Below, in pieces: positions 7,263-16,561 of a stretch of DNA of 55,543 nt. The translations under genes were made by a program, and so were the position numbers. The DNA is from JAMXLO01 sp041487355 (GTDB lineage: Bacteria; Pseudomonadota; Alphaproteobacteria; Acetobacterales; Acetobacteraceae). The stretch's first letter is position 1, and every line of letters begins with the position of its first letter. The stretch spans positions 1-55,543 of the forward strand of contig JBGPND010000011.1 in NCBI GenBank assembly GCA_041487355.1, read 5' to 3'. The notes below the pieces were generated by a model. It worked only from the letters and a program-made list of their open reading frames with translations, was not told where the DNA came from and did no database searches.

Positions 7263-7445
7263 ATGGACAAAGAACTGATCGCGAAGCTGGCGCAGGCCGC
7301 CGGCCTGGACAGGGCGCTGGCGGAGTTCCCGGACGATGTCGCCGTTGCGGCCGAACAGGCGCTGGGGAACAAGGACGCCGTCGCCTATCCGGCCGATCCC
7401 GCCGCCGAACCCTGGCCGCCGATGCGCGCGGGAACCGGACTATGA
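7263..7445 (+). CDS. Small DUF4089-type protein, AtzG-like amidase partner
   Basis: 60 residues, acidic and Ala-rich (MDKELIAKLAQAAGLD at the start). It is translationally coupled to the amidase: its TGA at 7443-7445 overlaps the amidase ATG at 7442. GGGAGAAGG just upstream is a good ribosome-binding site. The size, position and opening pattern fit the DUF4089 family, whose best known member, AtzG, is the small subunit of the AtzE 1-carboxybiuret hydrolase. I infer that it binds the following amidase; the match is by eye and by context. Confidence 0.65.
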   Translation: MDKELIAKLAQAAGLDRALAEFPDDVAVAAEQALGNKDAVAYPADPAAEPWPPMRAGTGL

Positions 7446-8836
7446 GCGAGCTGCACTGGCTGAGCGCCGCGGAGGCCGTACGCGCATTCGCTGCCCGCCG
7501 CCTCTCGCCGGTCGAGCTGCTGACCGCGCTGCTGGCGCGCATCGAGCGGCTCGACCCGAAGCTGCATGCCTTCATCCGGCTCGATGCCGACACCGCCATG
7601 GATGCCGCGCGTGCCGCCGAAGCCGAGATCGCCGCGGGACGCGTGCGTGGGCCCCTGCATGGGGTGCCGGTCGGCGTGAAGGACATCATCGACGTCGCCG
7701 GGTTGCCGACCACATGCCATTCGAAGATCCTGGTCGACAACGTGGCCGCGGCGGATGCGGTGGTGATCGCGAAGCTGCGCCAGGCCGGCGCGATCATCCT
7801 GGGCAAGCTGTCCACCCACGAATTCGCCATCGGCGGCCCCAGCTTCGATCTGCCCTTCCCGCCCGCGCGCAATCCGTGGAACCCCGATCACCATCCGGGC
7901 GGTTCGTCGTCCGGCTCCGGCGCCGGAGTGTGCGCCGGTTTGTTTCCGCTCGCGCTCGGCTCCGACACCGGCGGCTCGGTGCGCAATCCGGCCTCCGCCT
8001 GCGGCATCGTCGGGCTGAAGCCGACCTATGGCCTAGTGTCGCGGCGCGGCGTGTTCCCGCTGTCGTTCACGCTCGATCATGTCGGGCCGCTCGCGCGCAC
8101 GGTGGTGGACTGCGCGCTGTTGCTGGACGCGATCGCCGGGCACGACCCGGCCGACCCAGGGAGTGCGGCTTCGAGCGCGCGGTATTTCGGGCGCATGCTG
8201 GATCGCGGCGTGCGCGACCTGCGGGTGGGTTTCGTCCGGCATTTCCACGAGATCGACAAGCCGGCGCATCCCGAGGTGACGGCGGCGGTGGAGGACGTGG
8301 CGCGAGTGCTGCAGGCCGAGGGGGCGGAGGTGCGTACCGTCTCCCTGCCGTCGCTCAACGAGTTCGCCGCGGTGAATCGGGTGATCCTGTGCAGCGAGGC
8401 CTGGTCGATCCACGCGCCCTGGCTGCGTTCGCGCCCCGGCGATTATGGCCAGCTCGCGCGCCAGCGGCTGATGCCGGGCGCCTTCATGAATGCCGGCGAC
8501 TATGTCGGCGCGCAGCGTCGGCGGCTGCAGATGATCGCGGCGGTAGAGGAGCTGTTCCGCGATTGCGACGTGCTGCTGTGTGCGAGCTCGATGGAACCGG
8601 CGAGCCGCATCGAGGACGCGGCGGAGACCGCGCGCACCTATCCGCGCCAGGCGCGCACGCCGTTCAACGTGACCGGCCATCCGGCGCTGGCGATGATGGC
8701 GGGCTTGTCGGATGCGGGGCTGCCGCTGTCGGTGCAGTTCGTCGGCCGGTATTTCGACGACGCGACGGTGCTGCGCGTCGCCGCCGCGTATGAGCGCGGC
8801 ACCGAGTGGCACAAGAAGCGGCCGCCGATCGGGTGA
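7442..8836 (+). CDS. Amidase-signature family hydrolase, AtzE-like
   Basis: 464 residues, full length for the amidase-signature family, with the Ser-cisSer-Lys triad: K80 in PVGVKDIIDVAG, the cis-Ser in GGSSSGSGAG (155-157) and S179 in DTGGSVRNP. It hydrolyses a carboxamide, releasing ammonia or an amine. It overlaps the small DUF4089-type gene by 4 bases, as atzG and atzE do, so the active form is probably heteromeric. Whether the substrate is a biuret-pathway compound or another amide cannot be read from sequence; no other biuret or cyanurate genes are nearby. A palindromic repeat follows the stop codon. Confidence 0.9.
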   Translation: MSELHWLSAAEAVRAFAARRLSPVELLTALLARIERLDPKLHAFIRLDADTAMDAARAAEAEIAAGRVRGPLHGVPVGVKDIIDVAGLPTTCHSKILVDNVAAADAVVIAKLRQAGAIILGKLSTHEFAIGGPSFDLPFPPARNPWNPDHHPGGSSSGSGAGVCAGLFPLALGSDTGGSVRNPASACGIVGLKPTYGLVSRRGVFPLSFTLDHVGPLARTVVDCALLLDAIAGHDPADPGSAASSARYFGRMLDRGVRDLRVGFVRHFHEIDKPAHPEVTAAVEDVARVLQAEGAEVRTVSLPSLNEFAAVNRVILCSEAWSIHAPWLRSRPGDYGQLARQRLMPGAFMNAGDYVGAQRRRLQMIAAVEELFRDCDVLLCASSMEPASRIEDAAETARTYPRQARTPFNVTGHPALAMMAGLSDAGLPLSVQFVGRYFDDATVLRVAAAYERGTEWHKKRPPIG

Positions 8837-8847
8837 GGACATCCGCT

Positions 8848-8898
8848 GCCCCCTCCCCAACCCTCCCCCGGTGCGCGGGAGAGGGTTGGGGAGGGGGC
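8848..8898. repeat. Palindromic repeat, family D
   Basis: Perfect 18-bp arms at 8848-8865 and 8881-8898 built on CCCCTCCCCAACCCTC, with a 15-base loop. It lies between the amidase and the following hydrolase and could act as a terminator-like structure; related copies are at 37364-37458 and, shorter, at 16562-16584. Confidence 0.8.
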
Positions 8899-8929
8899 GG
8901 GCTAGCAACGCAATGACGGGCGCCATCTC

Positions 8930-9808
8930 ATGATCCTCGACACCTCCGGCCCGACCTCCCGCGTCTATTTCTCGCAGCGCCTGCGGCTGCACTATGTCGA
9001 TTGGGGCAATCCTTCCGCGCCGCCGCTGATCCTGCTGCATGGCGGGCGCGACCATTGCCGCAACTGGGACTGGGTGGCCGCCGCGCTGCGCGACCAGTAC
9101 CACATCATCGCCCCGGACCTGCGCGGACATGGCGACTCCGCCTGGTCGGCGTCCGGCCACTACACGATGGCGGGCTACATCTACGACCTGGCACAGCTCA
9201 TCCATCAGCAGGAACTGGCACCGGTCTCCATCATCGCCCATTCGCTCGGGGGCAACGTCGCACTGCGCTATGCCGGCATCTATCCCGAAGCCGTGCACCG
9301 CCTGGTGGTGATCGAAGGCCTCGGCCCCGGCCCGCGCCCGCCCGGCGCCAAACCGGGAAGACCGATCGATGAACACATGCGCGCCTGGATCGACGAGCAG
9401 CGCTCGCTCTCCGGCCGGCTGCCGCGGCGCTATGCCTCGATCGAGGACGCGCTGCGCCGCATGCAGGAGGAGAACCCGCATCTCTCCGCCGAGCAGGCGC
9501 GGCACCTCACGCAGCACGGCGTGAACCAGAACGAGGACGGCAGCTATAGCTGGAAGTTCGACAATTACGTCCGCGTCTGGCCGCCGTATGACATGACACG
9601 CGAGGAGATCGCGACATTGTGGTCGCGCATCGCCTGCCCGACGTTGCTGGTATACGGCAAGGAAAGCTGGGCGAAGAACCCGGCGGAGGACGGCCGGGCC
9701 GGCTATTTCCGCGACGCGCGCGTGCTGGGCGTGGATGGTGCGGGGCACTGGGTGCACCACGATCGCCTTGAGGTGTTCCTTGAGGCGGCGCGTGGGTTCC
9801 TCGCCTGA
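8930..9808 (+). CDS. Alpha/beta-fold hydrolase
   Basis: 292 residues with a classic alpha/beta-hydrolase core. The HG oxyanion motif is in LILLHGGRD (about 34-41), DLRGHGDS follows (63-70), the nucleophile S105 is in AHSLGGN, and the late histidine is in GAGHWVHHD (about 277). Soluble cytoplasmic enzymes of this kind cleave esters, amides, epoxides or C-C bonds. There is no signal peptide and nothing that fixes the substrate. The gene is 93 bases after the amidase, with a repeat between, so co-transcription is possible but not certain. Confidence 0.85.
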   Translation: MILDTSGPTSRVYFSQRLRLHYVDWGNPSAPPLILLHGGRDHCRNWDWVAAALRDQYHIIAPDLRGHGDSAWSASGHYTMAGYIYDLAQLIHQQELAPVSIIAHSLGGNVALRYAGIYPEAVHRLVVIEGLGPGPRPPGAKPGRPIDEHMRAWIDEQRSLSGRLPRRYASIEDALRRMQEENPHLSAEQARHLTQHGVNQNEDGSYSWKFDNYVRVWPPYDMTREEIATLWSRIACPTLLVYGKESWAKNPAEDGRAGYFRDARVLGVDGAGHWVHHDRLEVFLEAARGFLA

Positions 9809-9963
9809 CCGGCAGCGTTAACAGATTATTCTCGTTCTGGACCGACAAACGCACTCTCCTGGACCTCCAGGCGGTGCGACAAAATGTCCCTCGTCACCCC
9901 ACGCCGTGCTGCTTCGTACACCCTCCCGCTTGCGGGACAGGTGCAGGACAAACGCCGAGCCCC

Positions 9964-12450
9964 ATGAGCTCGGCGATCATCTCCAGCGCGGACGCATCGC
10001 GCATCGCCATACCCGCGGAAGACGCGGACGTCGCCGCGCTCCGCCGCAGCGTGGTCGCCAAGCTGACCTACGCGGTCGGCCGCGACCCGATCGTCGCCAC
10101 CGACCGGGACTGGTTCATCGCGACGGCACTCGCGGTGCGCGACCATGTCATCGAGCGATGGATGGCATCCACGCGGGCCAACTACACATCCCAGCGCAAG
10201 CGGGTCTACTACCTGTCGCTCGAATTCCTGATCGGCCGGCTGCTGTTTGACTCGCTGAACAATCTGGGCCTCGCCGGACGCATGCGCCTGGCACTCGCCG
10301 AGCTTGGCGTCGATTTCGACCGGCTGCGCGAACTCGAGCCCGACGCTGCACTGGGCAACGGCGGCCTCGGCCGGCTCGCCGCCTGCTTCATGGAGAGCAT
10401 GGCCACACTCTCCATTGCCGCACACGGCTACGGCATCCGCTACGATCACGGGATGTTCCGCCAGGTCATCCAGGATGGCTGGCAACGGGAGTATCCCGAG
10501 GACTGGCTGTCATTCGGCAATCCCTGGGAAGTGGCCCGGCCCGATGCGCAACACACTGTCGGTTTCGGTGGCACGGTGGAGACACGGTCCTGCGCGGATG
10601 GCACCACAAGCTGTATCTGGCAGCCGGGCGAGACGGTGGCCGCCGTCGCCTATGACACGCCTGTCGTCGGCTGGCGCGGACGCTATGCCAATACGCTGCG
10701 ACTCTGGTCGGCCTGGGCGGCGGACCCGCTGCGTCTCGATACGTTCAATCAGGGGGACCATGTCGGCGCGTTGGCGGGGCGCGCGCGGGCAAATTCGATC
10801 TCGCAGGTGCTGTATCCGAGTGACGAGACCACCGCGGGGCAAGAACTGCGCCTGCGCCAGGAGTATTTCTTCAGCTCGGCCTCGCTGCAGGACCTGGTCG
10901 GCCGCCATCTGCGCCAGCACGGCGACATTCGCACGCTCGCCGACAAGGCCGCCATCCAGTTGAACGACACGCATCCGGCGATCGCCGTGGCCGAGCTGAT
11001 GCGGCTGTTGGTCGATGTGCACGAGGTGCCCTGGCAGGAGGCGTGGCGCATCACCACCGACGCGACCTCCTACACCAACCATACGCTGCTGCCCGAGGCG
11101 CTGGAGAGCTGGCCGGTGTCGTTGATCGAGCGCCTGCTGCCGCGCCACATGCAGATCATCCATCAGATCAATCGCTCGCACCTCGATGCGCTGCGCGGCT
11201 CCGGCCGAAGCGACATGCCGCCGCTCGAGACGGTATCGCTGATCGACGATGCCGGCGGGCGGCGCGTGCGCATGAGCACGCTTGCCTTCCTCGGCTCGCA
11301 CAAGGTGAACGGCGTCTCCACGCTGCACACCGAGCTGATGCGCCGGACCGTGTTTCGCAACCTGCACACGCTCTACCCGGAGCGCATCGTCAACAAGACG
11401 AACGGCATCACCTTCCGCCGCTGGCTGTTCGAGGCGAACCTCGGGCTGACCAGGCTGCTGGTCGACGTGTTGGGACCGCGGTTACTGGACGATCCGCTGG
11501 CTCTCGATGATTTCGCCACCCACGCCGAGGATACCGGGCTGCACGAAAAACTTGCCGCCATCCGCCACGCCAACAAGACGGCGCTGGCGCGGCTCGCGGC
11601 CAAAAAGGTGGGGATCACGCTCGATCCCGCGGCGCTGTTCGACGTGCACATCAAGCGCTTCCACGAATACAAGCGGCAGTTGCTGAATATCCTGCAGACG
11701 ATAGCGCTGTACAATGCAATGCGCGCGCATCCGACGCACGACTGGGTGCCGCGGGTGAAGATCTTCGCCGGCAAGGCGGCGGCCACCTACCACCGGGCAA
11801 AGCTGATCATCAAGCTGGTGCACGACGTGGCACGCGTGGTGAACGACGATCCGGCGGTGTGCGGACTGCTCAAGGTGGTGTTCCTGCCGGACTACAATGT
11901 CAGCCTGGCGGAGGCGATCATCCCCGCCACCGACCTGTCGGAGCAGATCTCCACCGCGGGCATGGAGGCGTCCGGCACCGGCAACATGAAGCTGGCGCTG
12001 AACGGTGCGCTGACCATCGGGACGCTGGACGGTGCCAATATCGAAATTCTCGACAGGGTCGGCAACGACAACATCTTCATCTTCGGCCTGACGGCGGAGC
12101 AGGCGGCGGAGCGCCGACGCCATGGGCTGAGCGCGCGCGAGACCATCGCCGCGTCGCCAGTATTGCAGGCTGTGCTGGACGCCGTCGGGTCGGGCGTGTT
12201 CTCGCCCGACGAACCGCAACGCTACCGCGAGCTGGTCGACATACTGACCGATCATGACCACTTCCTGGTCACCGCGGATTTCGACGCGTACGTCGCCGCC
12301 CAGCAACAGGTGGCTGCACGTTGGCACGACAGAACCGCCTGGTGGCGCGCCAGCGTGCTGAATACCGCACGAATGGGCTGGTTCTCCTCCGACCGGGCGA
12401 TCCGGGAATACGCCGAGGACATCTGGAACGTGGTACCGCAGACGCCTTAG
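9964..12450 (+). CDS. glgP: Glycogen/starch/alpha-glucan phosphorylase
   Basis: 828 residues, full length for the family. It removes glucose units from the ends of glycogen using phosphate, giving glucose-1-phosphate. Landmarks include LEFLIGRLLFDSLNNL near the N-terminus, ALGNGGLGRLAACF, the NDTHPAIAVAELMR segment, KTNGITFRRWL, and the PLP-binding block with K676 in ASGTGNMKLALNG followed by TLDGANIEI. I chose the ATG at 9964; starts further upstream would add an atypical Cys/Pro-rich extension. No other glycogen genes (glgABC, glgX) are nearby, so it is isolated here. Confidence 0.96.
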   Translation: MSSAIISSADASRIAIPAEDADVAALRRSVVAKLTYAVGRDPIVATDRDWFIATALAVRDHVIERWMASTRANYTSQRKRVYYLSLEFLIGRLLFDSLNNLGLAGRMRLALAELGVDFDRLRELEPDAALGNGGLGRLAACFMESMATLSIAAHGYGIRYDHGMFRQVIQDGWQREYPEDWLSFGNPWEVARPDAQHTVGFGGTVETRSCADGTTSCIWQPGETVAAVAYDTPVVGWRGRYANTLRLWSAWAADPLRLDTFNQGDHVGALAGRARANSISQVLYPSDETTAGQELRLRQEYFFSSASLQDLVGRHLRQHGDIRTLADKAAIQLNDTHPAIAVAELMRLLVDVHEVPWQEAWRITTDATSYTNHTLLPEALESWPVSLIERLLPRHMQIIHQINRSHLDALRGSGRSDMPPLETVSLIDDAGGRRVRMSTLAFLGSHKVNGVSTLHTELMRRTVFRNLHTLYPERIVNKTNGITFRRWLFEANLGLTRLLVDVLGPRLLDDPLALDDFATHAEDTGLHEKLAAIRHANKTALARLAAKKVGITLDPAALFDVHIKRFHEYKRQLLNILQTIALYNAMRAHPTHDWVPRVKIFAGKAAATYHRAKLIIKLVHDVARVVNDDPAVCGLLKVVFLPDYNVSLAEAIIPATDLSEQISTAGMEASGTGNMKLALNGALTIGTLDGANIEILDRVGNDNIFIFGLTAEQAAERRRHGLSARETIAASPVLQAVLDAVGSGVFSPDEPQRYRELVDILTDHDHFLVTADFDAYVAAQQQVAARWHDRTAWWRASVLNTARMGWFSSDRAIREYAEDIWNVVPQTP

Positions 12451-12514
12451 GGACCCAGGGTTGCGCCACCCCTTCCGTCGCGCCAGCATCGCGGCGATGG
12501 AGAAGGAACCGGCG

Positions 12515-13741
12515 ATGGATCTGATCGTCCGCAACGCCACGCTGTCGCATATGCCGGAAGCACCGCCGGTGGATATTGGCATCGCGGCCGGCCGCATCGT
12601 CGCGATCGAGCCTGCGCTGCAAGCCGACGGCCCGGTGTTCGATGCGGCCGGATGTCTCGCCTGCGCCGGCTTCGTCGAGACGCATATCCATCTGGACAAG
12701 TCCTGCATCATCGACCGCTGCGCGCCGGAGCACGGCCGACAGGCCAATTCGATGCAGCGCGTCGCCGCGGTGAAGCACACGTTCTCCATCGAGGATGTGT
12801 ATGCGCGCGCCAGCCGCACGCTGGAGAAATGCATCAAGCACGGTGCGACGCGGATGCGCACGCATCTGGAGCTGGATGGCGGCGTGGAGATGCGCAGCTT
12901 TGAGGCGATCGAAGCTCTGCGCCGCGACTACGCCTGGGCGATCGACATCGAGGTGTGCGTGTTCCCGCAGGAGGGTCTGACCAACAATCCCAGATCGGAC
13001 GCGCTGCTGGTGGAGGGGCTGAAGCGCGGCGCCAAGGTGATCGGCGCGGCGCCGAACTATGACCCGGACCATGCCGGCCAGATCCATCGCATCTTCGATC
13101 TGGCGCGCGAGTTCGACGTGGACATCGACATGCACCTCGATTCCGGCAACTCGCCGGAGGAAATGGATATCCATCTGGTCTGCGAGCTCACCGAGAAATA
13201 CCGGCTCGGCGGGCGGGTCGCGGTCGGCCATATGTGCAAGCTGTCCACCATGCCGATCGCCGACCTGCGGGCGCTGGCGCAGCGGATCGCCGATGCCGGG
13301 GTGGCGGTGACGGTGCTGCCGGCGACCGAGCTGTTCATGATGGGCCGCGACCAGGAATATAACGTGCGCCGCGGCGTGGCGGACGTGAACCTGCTGGTCG
13401 AGCACGGCGTCAACTGCTCCTTGTCCACCAACAACGTGCTCAACCCGTTCACGCCGTTCGGCGACGGTTCGCTGCTGCGGATGGCGAACCTGCAGGCCAA
13501 TGTCTGCCAGATCGGCCAGGCGCCTCGGCTGCGCGAGTGCTTCGCCATGCTGACCGAGCGTTCGGCGCGGCTGATGAATCTGCGGGACTACGGCATCAAG
13601 GTCGGCAATCCGGCGGATATCGCGGTGCTGGACGCGACGACACCGGAGCAGGCCGTGGCGGAGATCTGCCATCCACTGGCCGTGTTCAAGCGCGGCCAGC
13701 GCACGGTGACGCGCCCGCGCGCCGAGCTGCACCGGCCATGA
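12515..13741 (+). CDS. Cytosine-deaminase-like amidohydrolase, divergent active site
   Basis: 408 residues that align along their length with the CodA family of metal-dependent amidohydrolases: HIHLDK (H57, H59), VFPQEG (Q152), IDMHLDS (H207) and VGHMCKL (H239). Two key CodA residues are changed. The general acid/base Glu of HCDE is Ser210, and the metal-binding Asp of GHDDVFDP falls at N306 in LSTNNVLNP. It may therefore deaminate or hydrolyse something other than cytosine, or use a different site geometry. GGAGAAGG (12499-12506) supports the ATG at 12515. It begins 64 bases after glgP and is followed by a repeat. Confidence 0.8.
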   Translation: MDLIVRNATLSHMPEAPPVDIGIAAGRIVAIEPALQADGPVFDAAGCLACAGFVETHIHLDKSCIIDRCAPEHGRQANSMQRVAAVKHTFSIEDVYARASRTLEKCIKHGATRMRTHLELDGGVEMRSFEAIEALRRDYAWAIDIEVCVFPQEGLTNNPRSDALLVEGLKRGAKVIGAAPNYDPDHAGQIHRIFDLAREFDVDIDMHLDSGNSPEEMDIHLVCELTEKYRLGGRVAVGHMCKLSTMPIADLRALAQRIADAGVAVTVLPATELFMMGRDQEYNVRRGVADVNLLVEHGVNCSLSTNNVLNPFTPFGDGSLLRMANLQANVCQIGQAPRLRECFAMLTERSARLMNLRDYGIKVGNPADIAVLDATTPEQAVAEICHPLAVFKRGQRTVTRPRAELHRP

Positions 13742-13755
13742 TGTCCCGGCCACGA

Positions 13756-13847
13756 TGTCATTGCGAGGAGCAAAGCGACGCGGCAATCTCGATGAGAGTG
13801 CGCACCCACCACGAGATTGCCGCGTCGCTTTGCTCCTCGCAATGACA
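13756..13847. repeat. Palindromic MITE-like repeat, family A (copy 1)
   Basis: Perfect 36-bp inverted arms at 13756-13791 and 13812-13847 (TGTCATTGCGAGGAGC at the outer end) with a 20-base loop. Read in frame, the right arm would extend the following hydrolase gene with MPRRFAPRND, which is repeat, not protein. Confidence 0.9.
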
Positions 13848-13879
13848 GTGGAGGCATAGCAAAGGACGCTCGACCCGCC

Positions 13880-14689
13880 ATGCAACAGACCTTAGTCGCA
13901 AGTGACGGCAACCGCATCGCCTACACGATCGACGACTTCACTGATCCGTGGAAACCGGCGGCGACACTGCTGCTGCTGCATGCGGCGATGGGCTCGTCGA
14001 AGCGCTGGTACGCGGCAGTCCCGCCGCTCTGCCGCCACTACCGGGTGGTGCGCATGGACCTGCGCGGCCATGGCGACTCGCAGGTGCCGCCGGCGGAGCC
14101 GCCGCTCTCGATGGACCGGCTGGTGCAGGATGTGCGCGAGCTGCTGGATCACCTCGGCTGCGGTGCCGTCCACATCGTCGGCAACTCCGCCGGTGGATAT
14201 GTCGCGCAGAACCTGGCGATGGAATCGCCCGAGCGCGTGCACAGCCTGATGCTGTTCGGCTCCACGCCGGGCCTGAAGAACAGCCAGGCCCACACCTGGC
14301 TGCCGCGCGTCGCGCGCGAGGGGCTGCGCAACTTCCTGGCCGCCACGATCGAGGACCGTTTCCCGCACGGCCATGACCGCGGCCACATCGAATGGTTCCT
14401 GGACGAGGCGGCAAAGAACGACACCGCCTATATCGGCCGCTTCGTCGGACTGATGACGACGCTGTGGTGGGCCGACGAGCTGCCCCGCATCAAGTGCCCG
14501 ACGCTGCTGGTGATGCCGGGCGCCGAAACGGTGGGCGGCACCGAGAACTATCAGGTTATGCGCGCGAAGATTCCCGACTGCGAGGTGATCGCCTACGAAG
14601 GTCTGCCGCACAACATCTGCGACATCGTCCCCGATCGCTGTGCCGCCGACATCCTCGCCTTTCTTCGCAAGCGCTTTCCTGAGGGCTGA
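13880..14689 (+). CDS. Alpha/beta-fold hydrolase
   Basis: 269 residues with the hydrolase core: LLLHAAMGSS (oxyanion region, 31-40), DLRGHGDS (60-67), nucleophile S103 in VGNSAGGYVAQ, and a late histidine in EGLPHNIC (about 246). The SAGG nucleophile elbow differs from the SLGG of the hydrolase at 8930, so the two are not close duplicates. The ATG at 13880 is preferred, as an upstream start would read through repeat copy A1. The substrate is unknown; the gene may be co-expressed with the amidohydrolase upstream. Confidence 0.85.
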   Translation: MQQTLVASDGNRIAYTIDDFTDPWKPAATLLLLHAAMGSSKRWYAAVPPLCRHYRVVRMDLRGHGDSQVPPAEPPLSMDRLVQDVRELLDHLGCGAVHIVGNSAGGYVAQNLAMESPERVHSLMLFGSTPGLKNSQAHTWLPRVAREGLRNFLAATIEDRFPHGHDRGHIEWFLDEAAKNDTAYIGRFVGLMTTLWWADELPRIKCPTLLVMPGAETVGGTENYQVMRAKIPDCEVIAYEGLPHNICDIVPDRCAADILAFLRKRFPEG

Positions 14690-14764
14690 TGTCAGATCGC
14701 GTTGGTGATGACTCAATACCAAGTGTTCAGACGATGGATTTGTCACCATGCCCTATGCCTTCGC

Positions 14765-14807
14765 CGTCATGGCCGTCCCCGGACTTGATCCGGGGACGGC
14801 CATGACG
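14765..14807. repeat. Palindromic repeat, family B (copy 1)
   Basis: Perfect 19-bp arms, CGTCATGGCCGTCCCCGGA at 14765-14783 and its complement at 14789-14807, with a 5-base loop. It lies in the gap before the DUF4387 gene. Confidence 0.9.
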
Positions 14808-14853
14808 ATAGGGGTTGGGCTGGCGGGTCATCCTTTTCGGGAAATGGCATGAT

Positions 14854-15156
14854 ATGAAACTGTCCGACATCGCGCAGGTAATCCGCAGCAAGAACGCGGG
14901 TCCGCGCCGGCTGACTCTCGATCTGATGTTCGCCTCGGATGCGGACTACCGGCGTGTCGTGCAGTCGCCGGCGCTGAGCCGTGAGAAGATCGGCGCACTG
15001 TACGGATTGCCGGTCGAGGATGTGACGGTGATCCCGTACCCTGTGGGGCGCGCAATCAAGATCGTGCTGGCGCGGCCAATCATGGCAGGCGACCCGGGCG
15101 ACCGCGACGTGTACGGTGCGCAACAGCACGCGCCAATGCTGGGGATCGAGATATGA
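14854..15156 (+). CDS. DUF4387 family protein
   Basis: 100 residues, MKLSDIAQVIRSKNAGP at the start and a GDPGDRDVYGAQQHAP segment near the end, both typical of DUF4387. Members are nearly always encoded next to, or fused with, AtuA/DUF1446 proteins. Here its TGA (15154-15156) overlaps the ATG of the DUF1446 gene (15153), so the two are translationally coupled and probably act as one unit. No biochemical function is established for the small partner. Confidence 0.8.
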   Translation: MKLSDIAQVIRSKNAGPRRLTLDLMFASDADYRRVVQSPALSREKIGALYGLPVEDVTVIPYPVGRAIKIVLARPIMAGDPGDRDVYGAQQHAPMLGIEI

Positions 15157-16547
15157 GCGCCTCCGGCCGCGTCCTCGATGAGGTGCGCCGCGCGCGGCGG
15201 CCGATGCGCCTTCTCGGTGCGTCGGGGCAATTGGGCTATGGCATCCCGACGCCGGCATTCAATGCCGGACTGGCGCGCAAGCCGGATCTGATCGGCTGCG
15301 ACATGGGCTCGATCGATATCGGCCCGACCTATCTCGGCAAGGGCGAGATGGCGACCGCTCCGGCCGCCACGCGACGCGATCTGCGCAAGGCGCTGCTGGG
15401 CGCACGCTCGATCGACGTGCCGCTGGTGATCGGCTCCGCCGGTTCCGCCGGAGCCGCGCCGCATCTCGAGGCGACGCTTGCCATCATCCGCGAAATCGCC
15501 CGCGCCGACGGTCTGCATTTCCGGCTCGGCGTGCTGCGCGCCGATCTGTCGCGCGACATGCTGCGCGCCGCAGTGCGTGCCGGGGCCGTGACCGGGATCG
15601 ACGACATGCCGTCGCTGACCGAGGAAGAGGTGACCGAGGCAGCGCATATCGTCGGCCAGATGGGCATGGGACCGTTCCGCCGCGCGCTTGCCGAGGACAT
15701 CGACGTGCTGATCGCCGGTCGTGCCTGCGATACCGCGATCTTCGCCTCGCTGCCCACGATGCTCGGCTTCCCGACTGGCCTGTCGGTGCATATGGCGAAG
15801 ATCATCGAGTGTGCCTCGCTCTGTTGTTTGCCGGGCGGGCGCGATTCGATCCTGGCGACGCTCGATGAGGCCGGCTTCGAGCTGGAGAGCATGGCCGAGC
15901 AACGGCGCGCGACGCCGGTTTCGGTGGCGGCGCACAGCCTGTACGAGCAGGCGGATCCCTATACGGTGTACGAGCCGGAGGGCCAGCTCGATCTCAGCGG
16001 CGCCGATTATGCGGCGGTGGATGACCGGCGTTGCCGCGTCACCGGCGCGGTGTGGCGCGAGTCAACCGACCCGTGCGTGAAGATCGAAGGCGCGCGGCGG
16101 ATCGGCGAGCGCGCGGTGCTGCTGGCGGGTGCAGCCGACCCTCGCTTCATTGCACGTCATCGCGAGATCCTGCCGGCGGTCGCCACCGTGGTGCGCGATC
16201 TGGTGTGCGAGGAGGCGCCGGAAGACTACACGCTGCGCTTCCGCGTCTATGGCGTGGACGGCGTGCGCATGGCGGCGCCGGCAGATGAGCCGCCACCAGG
16301 CGAAGTGTTCATCATGGGCGAATGCATCGCGCCGACCGCCGAACGCGCCGCCGAAGTGGTGCGGACACTGAAGCAGTATCTGCTGCACCACGGCTACGCC
16401 GGCCGGCTGTCGACCGCGGGCAATCTCGCATTTCCCTTCACGCCGCCGGAGGTTTCGCTTGGCCCGGCGTATCGGTTCAATGTGTATCACCTGCTGCACA
16501 CGCCCGATCCGGACGCGCTGTTCCCGCTGGAGATCGAGACGCTGTAG
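15153..16547 (+). CDS. AtuA-like acyclic terpene utilisation family protein (DUF1446)
   Basis: 464 residues with the DUF1446 pattern: the GCDMGSIDIGPTYLG block (about 50-64), IGSAGSAGAAPHL (about 92-104), IAGRACDTAIFASLP (about 189-203) and a C-terminal FPFTPPEV. The family name comes from AtuA of the Pseudomonas citronellol/geraniol pathway, where its exact reaction is unresolved. It is coupled to the DUF4387 gene by a 4-base overlap. It converges on a minus-strand acyl-CoA and ABC-uptake operon, a setting that fits catabolism of a branched or unusual acid. Confidence 0.85.
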   Translation: MSASGRVLDEVRRARRPMRLLGASGQLGYGIPTPAFNAGLARKPDLIGCDMGSIDIGPTYLGKGEMATAPAATRRDLRKALLGARSIDVPLVIGSAGSAGAAPHLEATLAIIREIARADGLHFRLGVLRADLSRDMLRAAVRAGAVTGIDDMPSLTEEEVTEAAHIVGQMGMGPFRRALAEDIDVLIAGRACDTAIFASLPTMLGFPTGLSVHMAKIIECASLCCLPGGRDSILATLDEAGFELESMAEQRRATPVSVAAHSLYEQADPYTVYEPEGQLDLSGADYAAVDDRRCRVTGAVWRESTDPCVKIEGARRIGERAVLLAGAADPRFIARHREILPAVATVVRDLVCEEAPEDYTLRFRVYGVDGVRMAAPADEPPPGEVFIMGECIAPTAERAAEVVRTLKQYLLHHGYAGRLSTAGNLAFPFTPPEVSLGPAYRFNVYHLLHTPDPDALFPLEIETL

Positions 16548-16561
16548 GCACCCTCCCCCAA

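Noticed and set aside
8033..9760. A 575-codon open frame on the minus strand opposite the amidase and hydrolase genes
   Set aside because: It runs antisense to two well-supported genes, has His/Arg/Gln-rich low-complexity composition typical of GC-rich shadow frames and shows no family motif.
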